Positions 9,678 to 19,433 are shown, counted from the stretch's first letter. The stretch is 64,000 nt of DNA from Bacillus sp. FJAT-44742 (GCF_002797315.1 NZ_KZ454936.1:1611133-1675132); one strand, 5' to 3'. Numbers and translations: made by a program. Notes: generated by a model not told the origin, from the sequence alone.

Positions 9678-9838
9678 TCATAAAACCCCTTCTTGTTATG
9701 TAGTAAAAGCATTTGTTTCGACTATAGAAATGTAACGTTTATTATAGTGGATATTATATGTCATGTTAAGCAAAACCATTTGTATCTTTTGATGTTTTCT
9801 TTGACTCGTGTTATAAACGTAAAGAAGGAGGCATCTCT

Positions 9839-10141
9839 ATGGACTTTACAATTTCTTCTGAAGCTGCCAAACATTACAAAAAAGAAATGGAATTAAAAGA
9901 GGGAGATGCTGTCAGGCTGTTTGTAAGAGTAGGAGGAGTGGGTTCAGGAGGATTTTCCATTGGTGTAGCAAAAGATATACCATCTCCAGGATCCTTTCAG
10001 GTAACCAAGGAAGGAATTACGTTCTTTGTCACTGAAGAAGACCAATGGTATGTCGATGGCATGACCATTTCCTATGAACCTGGCATTGACTATTTCCATT
10101 TCGAAAACCCAAAAATAAAAGATGTAATTAACCCTGAGTAA
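9839..10141 (+). CDS. yneR: HesB-like protein YneR
   Basis: A 100-aa HesB/IscA-fold protein of the YneR type. It has no cysteine at all, so it cannot hold iron-sulphur the way IscA does. Ser occupies the usual first ligand position in GGVGSGGFSIGVAKD, the loop that reads GMG-TGA-GG in the gene at 47764. Start ATG follows GAAGGAGG with good spacing. In B. subtilis yneR lies near yneT-parE-parC. Function is unknown. Confidence 0.88.
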   Translation: MDFTISSEAAKHYKKEMELKEGDAVRLFVRVGGVGSGGFSIGVAKDIPSPGSFQVTKEGITFFVTEEDQWYVDGMTISYEPGIDYFHFENPKIKDVINPE

Positions 10142-10170
10142 GGCACAGCAGCCAAACTCAGGGTTCTTTA
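10129..10170 (+). terminator. yneR terminator
   Basis: ACCCTGAG pairs with CTCAGGGT and is followed by TTCTTT. The hairpin overlaps the last codons of yneR. Confidence 0.75.
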
Positions 10171-10222
10171 TGTCTCTGTATGTGAAGGCGGGACTCTTCA
10201 TTTCATTAGTAATATCAAAAGA

Positions 10223-11416
10223 TTAGAAGGATTCTCCCTCTCTTTCCACAATTAAGGATGTACCCTGGCCACCGCCAATACACAGGGTTGCTAAGCCTGT
10301 CCTGGCGTTCCGCCGTTTCATTTCATATAGTAAGGTTGTCAGCACGCGTGCACCTGAAGCACCAATCGGATGGCCGAGAGCGATCGCTCCACCGTTTACA
10401 TTTACTTTCTCTTTATTCAGTCCTAAATCTTTCACCACTGCCAGCGACTGAGCCGCAAATGCCTCATTAGCTTCTATAAGGTCCAGATCATCAACCTTAA
10501 GTCCTGCTCGCTTTAACGCCTGTTCAGAAGCAGGTACAGGACCATAGCCCATGATTTTAGGATCCAGGGCAGCGCTTCCATAAGATTTAATTGTGGCTAA
10601 CGGTACCACTCCCAGCTCTTCGGCTTTTTCCTTTGCCATAACAATGAGCATAGCCGCTCCGTCGTTAATCCCCGATGCATTTCCGGCTGTCACTGTTCCT
10701 TCTTTTTTAAAGGCCGGCTTAAGTTTAGCGAGCTTTTCTATCGTCATACCAGGTTTAGGAAATTCATCTTTGTCAATAACCAAAGGGGCTCCTTTTCTTT
10801 GCGGAACAGAAACCGGTGTGATTTCCTCAGCAAATAACCCTTCCTGTTGAGCTCTCTCTGCCCTTCTTTGGCTCTCAAGGGCAAATTCATCCTGCTCTTC
10901 TCGGGTAAAGCTCCACTGCTCAGCAATATTTTCCGCAGTAATTCCCATGTGGATGCCATGAAATTTATCCATCAGCCCGTCATTAAGCATGGTATCTATC
11001 ATTTTTGCATCCCCCATCCGCTGGCCCCAACGGGCAGAAGGAACGACATACGGAGCATTGCTCATACTTTCTACTCCACCGGCAAGCACGACGTCAGCAT
11101 CCCCTAACGAAATAAACTGGGCAGCCATGCTTACCGTACGCAAACCTGAACCGCATAATTTATTAATAGTTACAGCAGGCGTAGTATCAGGCAGGCCAGA
11201 ATATATTCCAACCTGACGGGCAACGTTTTGACCAAGACCTGCGGATAAAATGTTCCCAACTAAAACCTCATCAATGTCTGATGGTTGTATTCCCGCTCTC
11301 TCAATCGCGCTCTTAGCAGCTGCCACACCCAAATCTACTGCATTGACGGAAGATAAGCTTCCCCCATAGCTGCCAATCGGTGTTCGTGCAGCACTTGCAA
11401 TCACTACTTCTCTCAT
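10223..11416 (-). CDS. Acetyl-CoA C-acetyltransferase (thiolase)
   Basis: A thiolase of 397 aa catalysing condensation or cleavage of acetoacetyl-CoA. The three catalytic residues are present: Cys88 in [10 protein letters not shown], His349 in [10 protein letters not shown] and Cys379 in [11 protein letters not shown]. The start is ATG 11416, preceded by GGGGGAGG. An upstream in-frame ATG would add 19 residues with no ribosome site. It could belong to fatty-acid or polyhydroxyalkanoate metabolism. It is monocistronic here, and no partner dehydrogenase is adjacent. Confidence 0.93.
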   Translation of the reverse strand: MREVVIASAARTPIGSYGGSLSSVNAVDLGVAAAKSAIERAGIQPSDIDEVLVGNILSAGLGQNVARQVGIYSGLPDTTPAVTINKLCGSGLRTVSMAAQFISLGDADVVLAGGVESMSNAPYVVPSARWGQRMGDAKMIDTMLNDGLMDKFHGIHMGITAENIAEQWSFTREEQDEFALESQRRAERAQQEGLFAEEITPVSVPQRKGAPLVIDKDEFPKPGMTIEKLAKLKPAFKKEGTVTAGNASGINDGAAMLIVMAKEKAEELGVVPLATIKSYGSAALDPKIMGYGPVPASEQALKRAGLKVDDLDLIEANEAFAAQSLAVVKDLGLNKEKVNVNGGAIALGHPIGASGARVLTTLLYEMKRRNARTGLATLCIGGGQGTSLIVEREGESF

Positions 11417-11885
11417 TAGTAGATTCCTCCCCCAAGTAGTATAATCGTTCTCAGCGAATCTTTTCTTTAACACCAGATTTCTATCATTTTTCGATATTCG
11501 CTTCCATTACTCCTCTATTTTTGCTTGAGAAGAAACCCATGAACGCATCACTTTCCTGTTACTTGCAGAATGATCATCAAGCTAAGAATAAGTGAACTGT
11601 ATGATACGTTAGTCTAGTGTTGTTTTTCATAAAGAGGCTGGAAACGGATCTTACCCTCGGTGATTCTTTCTGCCCCCGGGTCTCTGAGGGGGGCGGAAAC
11701 GTGTAGTTTCAGAGAAAAATCCTTTAAATAACGAGATTCATTTTACATATGTATCTATACTCTTTGACAAAGCTTCCTCTTCTTCAAACATGGTACGGTA
11801 TAGATCCCTTTTACCTTTAATGTACGAATGTCTCCTTGTTCATCAAAAAAGCGCGAAGAACATCTCCGCGCCTAACAAATATATT
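11417..11885. other. Intergenic region
   Basis: About 470 bases with no supported gene. A GC-rich patch (CCCCCGGGTCTCTGAGGGGGG, 11673-11693) stands out from the AT-rich surroundings. The right end holds the terminator of the DUF2564-like gene. Confidence 0.5.
11845..11872 (-). terminator. Terminator of DUF2564-like gene
   Basis: On the minus strand GCGCGGAG pairs with TTCGCGC and is followed by TTTTTT. Confidence 0.75.
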
Positions 11886-12152
11886 TTATTTCTTTTTCGC
11901 TTCTTTAAGCTGATGGTCGATATTTTCAAGCAATTCTTCGGAAACCTCTAGAAAATGAGAATCTACCCCTGTCTGGTGAGTAAAGGCTTGTTGATATTGT
12001 TGTTTGGCAAACCTGACTGCATTGGACGCAGCTTCGAGCTGATCTTCATCGAGACTCTCGGTGGCATGACCCACTGCACGTTCCGCTGCCTTAATCGACA
12101 TTTTCACTTGCATTAAATCATTATATTGATTTTCGTCATATGATCGAGTCAA
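11886..12152 (-). CDS. Small helical protein, DUF2564-like
   Basis: An 88-aa soluble, probably helical protein rich in Gln, Glu and Lys (KMSIKAAERAVGHATESLDE). It resembles the Bacillus-restricted DUF2564 family from memory; I could not check this. A start ATG and a terminator are present, so it is a stand-alone gene. Its function is unknown. Confidence 0.75.
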   Translation of the reverse strand: MTRSYDENQYNDLMQVKMSIKAAERAVGHATESLDEDQLEAASNAVRFAKQQYQQAFTHQTGVDSHFLEVSEELLENIDHQLKEAKKK

Positions 12153-12301
12153 TGAGAAGCCCCCTTCGCAAGTAAAAGAATATACCTACAGCATATCCAG
12201 AGAGCTCATCATTTATTCCAACGAATCAAAACGAATTCCTTAAACAGTTGCATGCTAAATGGTACAATGGAAGAAGATAAATGACAAAGGAATGATTATT
12301 T

Positions 12302-12709
12302 GTGGGTATCCCAAAACCACTTGTGCAGACAAACCAAGCGTTTATTGTTATCACAGTTCTTCTTTCTCTTATTTTTTCAATATGGATTCTTTTTCTCCCG
12401 TTCATAAACGGAATGGTTAGTTTGATTGCAAATTCAAACCCCGTCATCAGGCTGGGCAGAAATTTTTTAAAGAAAAAGCCGAGCCAGTATGTGTTGGAGG
12501 ACCCTGAGCAGCAGCGTTTTAACCAATGGATTGCCACAATCTGCTTAGGATTATCTCTGCTTTTGTATTTTCTCGGTTTCCCTGCCATCAGCATCGCATT
12601 TTCTGTTATGGTTCTTCTGGCAGCAGGCATCGCTTTAACGGGCTATTGTATCGGATGCACAATAAGATACCGTTACATGATGTGGAAATATAAAAGACAG
12701 CAGACATAA
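12302..12709 (+). CDS. DUF4395-like integral membrane protein
   Basis: A 135-aa membrane protein with about four hydrophobic segments, starting at GTG behind AAAGGA. The motif GYCIGC in the last segment and the layout match DUF4395 proteins. The two cysteines might bind metal or form a disulphide. Function is unknown. A hairpin terminator follows. Confidence 0.8.
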   Translation: MGIPKPLVQTNQAFIVITVLLSLIFSIWILFLPFINGMVSLIANSNPVIRLGRNFLKKKPSQYVLEDPEQQRFNQWIATICLGLSLLLYFLGFPAISIAFSVMVLLAAGIALTGYCIGCTIRYRYMMWKYKRQQT

Positions 12710-12744
12710 CACCGATCGGAAACCTATCATTTTCATCCAACTCG

Positions 12745-12783
12745 TTATCGGCAGCCGCTCAAAAGCGACTGCCGATAATTTTG
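12745..12783 (+). terminator. Terminator of DUF4395-like gene
   Basis: TTATCGGCAG pairs with CTGCCGATAA around a 14-base loop, followed by TTTTG. Confidence 0.75.
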
Positions 12784-12829
12784 TACCCTGTTCTACTCTA
12801 TTGGCCATATCCCTTTAGAAGTTGTCCCA

Positions 12830-12865
12830 AAAAAAGGCTGTTGAGCAAATTCTCAACAGCCTTTT
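12830..12865 (-). terminator. Terminator of rlmL-like gene
   Basis: AAGGCTGTTGAG pairs with CTCAACAGCCTT, with a T run on the minus strand. Confidence 0.85.
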
Positions 12866-12878
12866 CATATCATGCGTG

Positions 12879-14015
12879 TTATCGCCTTGGCGGCTTTGGT
12901 CCCCAATACTGATAGTATTGGGTTTTAATATTTCCGTTATAAAGCTTTCTTCGCTTCGTGGCATTTTTTCCGTATAAATTTTCAAAGCCTTCATGGGAAG
13001 TAATGACATATATAGACCACGTTTCAAGAGCAGAAAAAGTCCTGCCCATATCCTTATACATCTCTTCTACCGCTTTCTTTTCCCCTAGCCGTTCACCATA
13101 CGGCGGATTACAGATGAGCGTGCCGTACTCCTTCTTTGAGGTAAAATCCTTTACCTGCATCTGCTTGTACTGAATCAATCCATGAAGACCTGCCTCCATC
13201 GTATTATCCTTTGCCAGCTCAATCATTTTAGGGTCTAAGTCACTTCCCTGGATATCCAAAGGCTGGTCATAATTCGCAAGATCCTCAGCTTCTTCTCTTG
13301 CTTTTTCCCAATTTTCCTTGCCAACCCATTCCCAGCTTTCAGCGGCAAACTCTCTGTTAAACCCAGGGGCTATATTTTGGCCGATCAGTGCCGCTTCAAT
13401 AGGTAAAGTGCCAGACCCGCAGAAAGGATCAGCAAAAGGTTTGTCCGGGGTCCAATGGGTAAGCTTGATTAAGCCTGCAGCCAGTGTTTCTTTAAGTGGT
13501 GCTTTACTGTGTAATGGTCTATATCCCCGGCGGTGCAGCCCCTCTCCAGAGCTGTCGATTGTCAGCACAGCTGTATCTTTATGAAGAGCAACTTCAATGC
13601 GGAAAAACGGGCCATCTTCTTTAAACCAGCTTGTTTTATAAGTTTCCTTCAAGCGCTCAACGACTGCCTTTTTTACGATCGACTGACAATCTGGAACACT
13701 ATAGAGCTTTGATTTCACCGAACGACCGATTACGGGAAACTCGGCATTTTCAGGAAGAAACTGTTCCCATGGCACACTTTTGGTTCCTTGGAATAATTCT
13801 TCAAAGGAAGTGGCTTTGAACTCAGCTAGCTGGACTTTGACGCGATCAGCTGTACGAAGCCATAAATTTGCACGACATAGAGCGAGGGGATCAGCCGTAA
13901 AAGTCACCTTTCCGTTCTCAACTTCAACATTTTCATAACCTAGGTCTTTCACTTCTTGGGCGACCAGAGCTTCCAGTCCCATTGTTGCTGTAGCGACTAA
14001 TGTAATCTTGTTCAT
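12879..14015 (-). CDS. ypsC: THUMP-domain class I rRNA methyltransferase (YpsC, RlmL-like)
   Basis: A 378-aa RNA guanine-N2 methyltransferase related to the N-terminal half of E. coli RlmL. The THUMP RNA-binding domain occupies about residues 40-155. The methylase domain shows DPFCGSGTLPIEAA (SAM-binding) and the catalytic NPPYGERL. ATG 14015 is preceded by AAGGAG; a longer reading is possible but unsupported. In B. subtilis ypsC is next to rnpB-gpsB; here rnpB is 5 kb away, separated by accessory genes. Confidence 0.92.
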   Translation of the reverse strand: MNKITLVATATMGLEALVAQEVKDLGYENVEVENGKVTFTADPLALCRANLWLRTADRVKVQLAEFKATSFEELFQGTKSVPWEQFLPENAEFPVIGRSVKSKLYSVPDCQSIVKKAVVERLKETYKTSWFKEDGPFFRIEVALHKDTAVLTIDSSGEGLHRRGYRPLHSKAPLKETLAAGLIKLTHWTPDKPFADPFCGSGTLPIEAALIGQNIAPGFNREFAAESWEWVGKENWEKAREEAEDLANYDQPLDIQGSDLDPKMIELAKDNTMEAGLHGLIQYKQMQVKDFTSKKEYGTLICNPPYGERLGEKKAVEEMYKDMGRTFSALETWSIYVITSHEGFENLYGKNATKRRKLYNGNIKTQYYQYWGPKPPRR

Positions 14016-14161
14016 ATTATTTCTCCTTACACGACTCAAATTAACTAGACTCTTACTATACATGGTTCTCTTTAGCACATCCAGTCAAACTTTACCATAA
14101 ACAAAGGGAAAGGGAAAATGATCATGCAATACTGTTTTGTTTCTTTTTAAGAACATGTACA

Positions 14162-15697
14162 TCATTTCCATTTATTTCCTTTTATGACAGATTTCAATGT
14201 GGCTGCTGTTTGAAAGATAATAAAAAAGAGTATTGGAAATCCTGCCACTGTAGCCATTTGTTTTACTGCTTCAATGCCTGTGATTTCCCCGCCAGTACCT
14301 GCTGTGATTGTTAAAAGAGCCAAAGTCCCAAGGAGGACTCCCCAGTACACTTTCATTGTGGCAGGAGGTTCAGGGTGGTCAATGGAATAGCCTTTGGTTG
14401 TAAGAGATGAAACAGTAGTTGTTAAAGAGTCCGCAAGTGTTGTAAAGGAAATAAAGATAGAAACCAGCATAAGAATACTAATGATTACTGTGAAAGGAAG
14501 GGATTCCAAGAATACAAATAAGGATAGTTCAAGCCCTCCTTCTTCATTTGAAATCATTTCCCAAAGCTGTCCTTCTCCCTGCCAATCATAAAAAATGGAC
14601 GCTCCTCCAAATACCCAAAACCAAAGCATACCAAATCCTGCAGGCAGCAAAAGATTAAACAGCACAAATTCTCTTATGGTTCTTCCATAGGCAAGCCTTG
14701 CAAGAAACATACCGATAATTGGAGCATAAGCCAACCAGATGGACCAATGAAAAATCGGCCACCACCTCGGCCATTCTGAACCTTCCATCGGGCTTGTCCA
14801 TAAAAATCGTTCTGGAAGCCCGCTTAAAAAAGCTCCGGTGCCCTGAACACCCAAATTCAGAATAAAGGTCGTGGGTCCCGCTACAAAAACAAAAATGAGC
14901 AAGAACAAAAAGACTTTGGCATTTTGGTCTGCCAGGAACCGTATCCCTTTTTTCAGTCCTGTATAACTTGAAATAATATAGGCAGCTGTTATGACAACAA
15001 TCAGGATGCTCCACAGCAATACCCCTGTCTGAATGCCAAAAATATATTCCATTCCGCTTCCTATCTGAAGAACTCCTTCACCAAGAACTGCGGCCATTCC
15101 GCCTGCAATTCCAAAGATACACAAAATATCTACAATCGTCCCTCCTGTGCCCAGGGCTTTTTTACCTAGAAAGGGATAAAGGGTGGCACTGATTGTATAA
15201 GGAAGCTTAAGATTGTAATGGCTGTAGGCGACTGCAATTCCTGCTATGACATACACAGAGTACGGTGCTAGTGTCCAATGGGCAAGATTGGAAGCTATCG
15301 AAAAAACAGCCGCTTCTTCAGTGAAAGGCTCGATTCCCAGCACTTGTGGAGGGTCACTGAAATGTGTGATCGGCTCGGCAAGCCCCCAAAATAAAATCCC
15401 TACCCCAATACCAGCTGTTAGAGAAATTGCAAACCACTGCCATTTGGTAATAAACGGGTCTGCCTCTTTTCCGCCAAATCTGATATTTCCATATTTTGAA
15501 AACCCAAGGTATAAACAAATAAATATTAATAGAAACACCGTCAGATTAAACAGCCAGCCAAAATGAATAAAGGCAAAATCTACAATAATTGTCTGCCATT
15601 CATAAAAGGAAGAAGGCCTCAATGCGCCAAGAATTACAGTAAAAACAAGGATAATTGAGGTGGGAAGAAAAACAGGCCAATGTATTTTATTTTTCAT
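14162..15697 (-). CDS. BCCT family betaine/carnitine/choline transporter
   Basis: A 511-aa secondary transporter with about 12 membrane segments, of the betaine-choline-carnitine family (OpuD/BetL type). Family signatures include FGGKEADPFITKWQWFAIS, GIGVGILFWGLAEPI and MFLARLAYGRTIREF. It would import quaternary ammonium compounds with sodium or protons, either as osmoprotectants or as metabolites. The ATG is preceded by AGGAGAG. The upstream neighbour on the same strand is the egtB-like gene, but a terminator separates them. Confidence 0.92.
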   Translation of the reverse strand: MKNKIHWPVFLPTSIILVFTVILGALRPSSFYEWQTIIVDFAFIHFGWLFNLTVFLLIFICLYLGFSKYGNIRFGGKEADPFITKWQWFAISLTAGIGVGILFWGLAEPITHFSDPPQVLGIEPFTEEAAVFSIASNLAHWTLAPYSVYVIAGIAVAYSHYNLKLPYTISATLYPFLGKKALGTGGTIVDILCIFGIAGGMAAVLGEGVLQIGSGMEYIFGIQTGVLLWSILIVVITAAYIISSYTGLKKGIRFLADQNAKVFLFLLIFVFVAGPTTFILNLGVQGTGAFLSGLPERFLWTSPMEGSEWPRWWPIFHWSIWLAYAPIIGMFLARLAYGRTIREFVLFNLLLPAGFGMLWFWVFGGASIFYDWQGEGQLWEMISNEEGGLELSLFVFLESLPFTVIISILMLVSIFISFTTLADSLTTTVSSLTTKGYSIDHPEPPATMKVYWGVLLGTLALLTITAGTGGEITGIEAVKQMATVAGFPILFFIIFQTAATLKSVIKGNKWK

Positions 15698-15773
15698 TAT
15701 TGTTCTCTCCTATGTAAATATCTATCAAGGTACATATCTTACTCTGAAGCAGTTAAGCTTCCATAAAGAAAAG

Positions 15774-15800
15774 AAAAGGGCCTGCTAAGAAGCCCTTTTT
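15774..15800 (-). terminator. egtB-like gene terminator
   Basis: AAAAGGGC / GCCCTTTT hairpin between the egtB-like gene and the BCCT gene, with T-rich flanks on both sides. Confidence 0.7.
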
Positions 15801-15814
15801 TTACATCACTTGAC

Positions 15815-17092
15815 CTATTGTCCGTCTTTGGCAAGACGGAATCCGCTGAACTGCCACCTTTTTTCCGGAGGGAAAAAGTTTCTGTATGTCAAACGAATGT
15901 GGGAGGCAGGGGTCGCACAAGAGCCTCCTCTTAACACCATTTTATTACTCATAAACTTTGCATTATATTCTCCTAATGCACCCTCCAAAGGGCTGCTTTT
16001 TGGATACTGGGTATAAGGGCTTCTTGTCCATTCCCACACATCTCCAAACTCTTTTCCACTTTCCTTCTCTCCAAAAGATGAGGGGTGAAGCAGTCCAGAT
16101 TCTAAAAAGTTGCCTTCATAGTCGTTATTTCTGAAAGCCCATTCCCACTCCTGTTCTGTCGGAAGTCTGTACCCTGCCCACCTTGCGTAGGCGTCTGCTT
16201 CGAAATAGCTGATATGGGCGACAGGCTCACTTGGGTTCACGCTCTCTACTCCTCGGACCGTATACGTACGCCATAATCCCTCTTCTTTTCGCCAATAAAG
16301 GGGGGCCTTCCAGTCATTTGTTCGTACTAGATCCCATCCTTCTGCAAGCCAGAGTTCAGGTCGCTCATATCCTCTGTCCTCTATAAACTCCATAAATTCT
16401 TTGTTTGATACAGGGCGGGATGCAATAGAAAAAGCATGCTGCCAATGTTTATGGACAGGCCTTTCATTATCAAAGGAAAAATCTTTGTTATTCGTGCCGA
16501 TTTCACTTATTCCTTCTTCAAAGCTGTGCCATTTTATTGGCGGAAGAATTGATGCAGGTCTCTTCTGCGTCTCTTCCTGTAAGTATGGGTACTCCAGCGG
16601 GTGAATAGAATAATTATATTTTATATCTGTTACCAGTAATTCTTGGTGCTGCTGTTCATGATTGATCCCTATAATCATTAATTCCTTTATTTTATCTGGT
16701 AAAATTTCCTCGGTGGTCAACATCTCTATAATTGCTCTATCAACATAATTTCGGTATTTTACGATTTCTTGTACGGTTGGCCTTGAGAGAAGCCCCCTTT
16801 GGGGTTTTGGAAATGGGGTGCCGAGCGATTCATAGTATGAGTTAAACAACCGGTGATAATTTTTTGAAAAGACTTTGTACTCCCTTTTATAGGCAGTTAA
16901 AATCATCTGCTCAAAAAACCAGGTCGTATGGGCAAGATGCCATTTTGGGGGACTCACATCTTCATGGGACTGAATAACAAAATCTTCAATTTCAAGAGGC
17001 CTTACAAGATTCATTGTTTCTTTTCGGGTTTTAGTATATTTATCTATAAGGGTGCTAACTTCACTGGTCATAAATACTTGTTTCGTACTCAT
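15815..17092 (-). CDS. egtB: EgtB-like sulfoxide synthase (DinB_2 + FGE-sulfatase domains)
   Basis: A 425-aa homologue of EgtB, the non-haem iron enzyme that joins hercynine to a thiol in ergothioneine synthesis. The N-terminal DinB-like domain carries PPKWHLAHTTWFFEQ and the HX3HXE iron motif in NHEQQHQELLV. The C-terminal formylglycine-enzyme-like domain shows GYRLPTEQEWEWA, GDVWEWTRSPY and VLRGGSCATP. The ATG follows AAGGAGG. There is no egtD methyltransferase beside it, which is unusual, so the substrate could differ from classical ergothioneine synthesis. Confidence 0.88.
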   Translation of the reverse strand: MSTKQVFMTSEVSTLIDKYTKTRKETMNLVRPLEIEDFVIQSHEDVSPPKWHLAHTTWFFEQMILTAYKREYKVFSKNYHRLFNSYYESLGTPFPKPQRGLLSRPTVQEIVKYRNYVDRAIIEMLTTEEILPDKIKELMIIGINHEQQHQELLVTDIKYNYSIHPLEYPYLQEETQKRPASILPPIKWHSFEEGISEIGTNNKDFSFDNERPVHKHWQHAFSIASRPVSNKEFMEFIEDRGYERPELWLAEGWDLVRTNDWKAPLYWRKEEGLWRTYTVRGVESVNPSEPVAHISYFEADAYARWAGYRLPTEQEWEWAFRNNDYEGNFLESGLLHPSSFGEKESGKEFGDVWEWTRSPYTQYPKSSPLEGALGEYNAKFMSNKMVLRGGSCATPASHIRLTYRNFFPPEKRWQFSGFRLAKDGQ

Positions 17093-17243
17093 ATAGACCT
17101 CCTTGCTTGTTTATTTTAATAAATAATGGTCTATACCCTTCCTCAGATTTTCTATAACCTTTCCTTCCTGATTGAAGCAAAAGGATTAAAGTAGTTATGA
17201 AAAGGGAAAACCCTTGTTAAATAAGACGTGTGGGGTGTTAATC

Positions 17244-18452
17244 GTGAGTAAAGAACAAATAAGACAGTTGGACGGTTCCGGCAGAATCGTCATACCTAAA
17301 GAAATTAGAGAAGAATTAGAACTAAATGACCAGCCGCTTCGTATAAAAGAAGATAAAAGGCGAATATCAGTAATAAAAACAAATTTAGAAGAAACGGAAG
17401 AAAAGCACGTAAAAACCCTTGATGATGAAGGACGTCTCCTTCTCCCAAGCGATCTAAGAGATTATATTGGGTGGCAAAAAGGCGTAGAAATAACATTTTC
17501 AACAGACAAGGATACAGTGATTCTCCAGGAGGCCAATGAACAATGTATTATATGCGGGCGCAGCGATGCCTACCTCTATCCAGTAAAACAGCGCCTGCTA
17601 TGTGAAGAATGTCTGGTAATGGGAAATCAGGAAGCGATAGAAGCATGGAAGACAAACCTTAACCCAATCTTTGAGAATTACTTTGATCATTGTCACGATA
17701 GTATAGGAAATGAAGAAAATCGCAAACACATTCTTCAGGCAAGAATGGACGGAAGACGCTTGAAGACAGTCTTGGAATTTATAGGCGTAGATGAAGACAA
17801 TGAGCTTCTTGAGCAAATTAAAAAGTCTTATCAGTTATTAGGAGATGTAGGGAAGTATGATGTCTTTGTTACAGACCTGGAAAAAATGAATGAAAACAAG
17901 GAAGAAAGTGATGAGGACATTCCTGAGGTTTATGAAGAGTTAACTTCTTTCGCGCAAAATAAGCGTAATGAATCTCAAGAAAAACTGAATAAAAAACTTC
18001 CAAAAACAGTAAATAATGACTTAAAGAAACAGTGGGAAACATTTCTGAATGAAGGTCTTCCTGAGTATGTAAGAGGAATCGATACTAATGAGAAACTTAA
18101 AGAGGAAGAAGATAAGTTCCACAAAAAACTTGAAGAATATAAAAAAGCGAAAGAAGAAGACGCTTCTTTAGAAAATGGCCTGCCAGTGATTAAAGGCGTA
18201 TATGTGCAAGCAAAGCATTTGCGTTCTTTATACACTTTTCTTAATAAAATGAAAGATGGAGAGTATGAAGACAAAGTAAACGAATATGAGGAAATACAAA
18301 AAGAATTTGGAAAGATCATCAGCCTTCGTGACAGACTTGACCGTATCGATAAAGCGAGAAAGAAAGCTAAACTGTCAAAGAGTAAAGTAAAAGAAATTAA
18401 AAAAGAAATTAAAGGGGATTTGGAAAAGGAATTAAATGAAGTTTCGGGGTAA
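17244..18452 (+). CDS. Double SpoVT/AbrB-domain protein with zinc knuckle and coiled coil
   Basis: A 402-aa protein I do not recognise as a named family. Residues 1-45 (LDGSGRIVIPKEIREEL) and about 55-95 (LDDEGRLLLPSDLRDYIG) are two AbrB-type swapped-hairpin DNA-binding repeats in one chain. A four-cysteine knuckle follows (CIICG...LLCEECL). The rest is charged and probably coiled coil. The GTG start at 17244 has TGGGGTG upstream; a TTG ten codons earlier is less likely. AbrB proteins normally dimerise to place two repeats together, so this one may bind DNA as a monomer or larger assembly. It stands alone. Confidence 0.85.
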   Translation: MSKEQIRQLDGSGRIVIPKEIREELELNDQPLRIKEDKRRISVIKTNLEETEEKHVKTLDDEGRLLLPSDLRDYIGWQKGVEITFSTDKDTVILQEANEQCIICGRSDAYLYPVKQRLLCEECLVMGNQEAIEAWKTNLNPIFENYFDHCHDSIGNEENRKHILQARMDGRRLKTVLEFIGVDEDNELLEQIKKSYQLLGDVGKYDVFVTDLEKMNENKEESDEDIPEVYEELTSFAQNKRNESQEKLNKKLPKTVNNDLKKQWETFLNEGLPEYVRGIDTNEKLKEEEDKFHKKLEEYKKAKEEDASLENGLPVIKGVYVQAKHLRSLYTFLNKMKDGEYEDKVNEYEEIQKEFGKIISLRDRLDRIDKARKKAKLSKSKVKEIKKEIKGDLEKELNEVSG

Positions 18453-18601
18453 ATAAGAATATCTGTTTAAGATGACATTAAGGCTTTGCTATATGCTTCT
18501 TGTGCTGACTTCCCTATTCCGTTTCCTTTTCTGATAGAGAGTTTGTTGTCTGGAGCTTTTCATGCCCATTCATTACGCCATTATTTATCCTTCCTCTAAC
18601 T

Positions 18602-18632
18602 AAAAAGGATGAGCAGCTGCTCATCCTTTTTT
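18602..18632. terminator. Bidirectional terminator
   Basis: AAGGATGAGCAG and CTGCTCATCCTT form a perfect palindrome with A and T runs on either side. It lies between the plus-strand AbrB gene and the minus-strand flavoprotein gene and suits both. Confidence 0.85.
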
Positions 18633-19248
18633 ACGTATTTCCAACAGCGGGAATAGGGAATTGTTGAAACATACGAGCAAAGTGAATCAGGTTATACGAC
18701 ATCATTTTTGTGTTTTTCTTCGTGAATTCACTGTCTTGTCCGGCTTCCATATAAGACGGTCCCGGCCCCGCTTCTCCAACCCAATAAGCAAGGGAATTAG
18801 GAGGGATCGTAAAGCCGATATTCGCCATTCCAAATAAAATGGACTTACCCGCTTCTTTTGCTCCGTCTTCATTTCCAGTTACTAAGCACCCAAATACTTT
18901 ATTATAATAGATCGCCTGTCCTTTTTCATTTGTTTCCCCGCTTTGAGCATATAAACGTTCCATGACTAGGGATGCTAAGCTGCTCTTTTCCCCGTTCCAT
19001 ATCGGGGTCCCAAGAATAATGATGTCTGCCCCCTTCACCTTTTCCATAAGAAGAGGCCACTCGTCGCCATCCCCCATGTCATCGCTTATACCCGCTATAA
19101 TAGTATAATCCGCTATACGAACCACTTCAGTCTCAATGTTTTCTAATTTCATCCATTCTGAAGACTTTTCAATTAACGCTTCTGTATTGGAAGGTTCGTT
19201 ACTTTTTTTTAAAGAAGTGTTTATATATAACGCTTTCAGCCTTTCCAT
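18631..19248 (-). CDS. Flavodoxin-fold NAD(P)H-dependent FMN reductase family protein
   Basis: A 205-aa flavodoxin-like oxidoreductase. ALYINTSLKKSNEPSNTEAL at the N terminus is the FMN phosphate-binding loop, and IILGTPIWNGEKSSLAS binds the flavin edge. GCLVTGNEDGAKEAG is typical of this NADPH-dependent FMN reductase family. ATG 19248 has AAGGAG 7 bases upstream; an earlier in-frame start has none. The physiological electron acceptor cannot be told from sequence. Confidence 0.88.
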   Translation of the reverse strand: MERLKALYINTSLKKSNEPSNTEALIEKSSEWMKLENIETEVVRIADYTIIAGISDDMGDGDEWPLLMEKVKGADIIILGTPIWNGEKSSLASLVMERLYAQSGETNEKGQAIYYNKVFGCLVTGNEDGAKEAGKSILFGMANIGFTIPPNSLAYWVGEAGPGPSYMEAGQDSEFTKKNTKMMSYNLIHFARMFQQFPIPAVGNT

Positions 19249-19408
19249 AAAGCATCTCCTTTCCTTTCGCCAGAGGAAATAGGGTTTTGCTATCAATTCC
19301 CGTCTTAATCTTACTTATAAACGTTAGAAAAAAAGTCCACAAAAAAAAGATTTCTTCTTTGTTGAAAGAAAAAATCTTTGTTCTACTATGAAAAAGTATC
19401 TATACACA

Positions 19409-19429
19409 AAAAACCCCTATAAAGGGGTC
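19409..19429 (-). terminator. rnpB terminator
   Basis: AACCCCTATAAAGGGGT hairpin immediately downstream of the RNase P RNA, followed on the minus strand by TTTTTTG. Confidence 0.85.
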
Positions 19430-19433
19430 AGCC

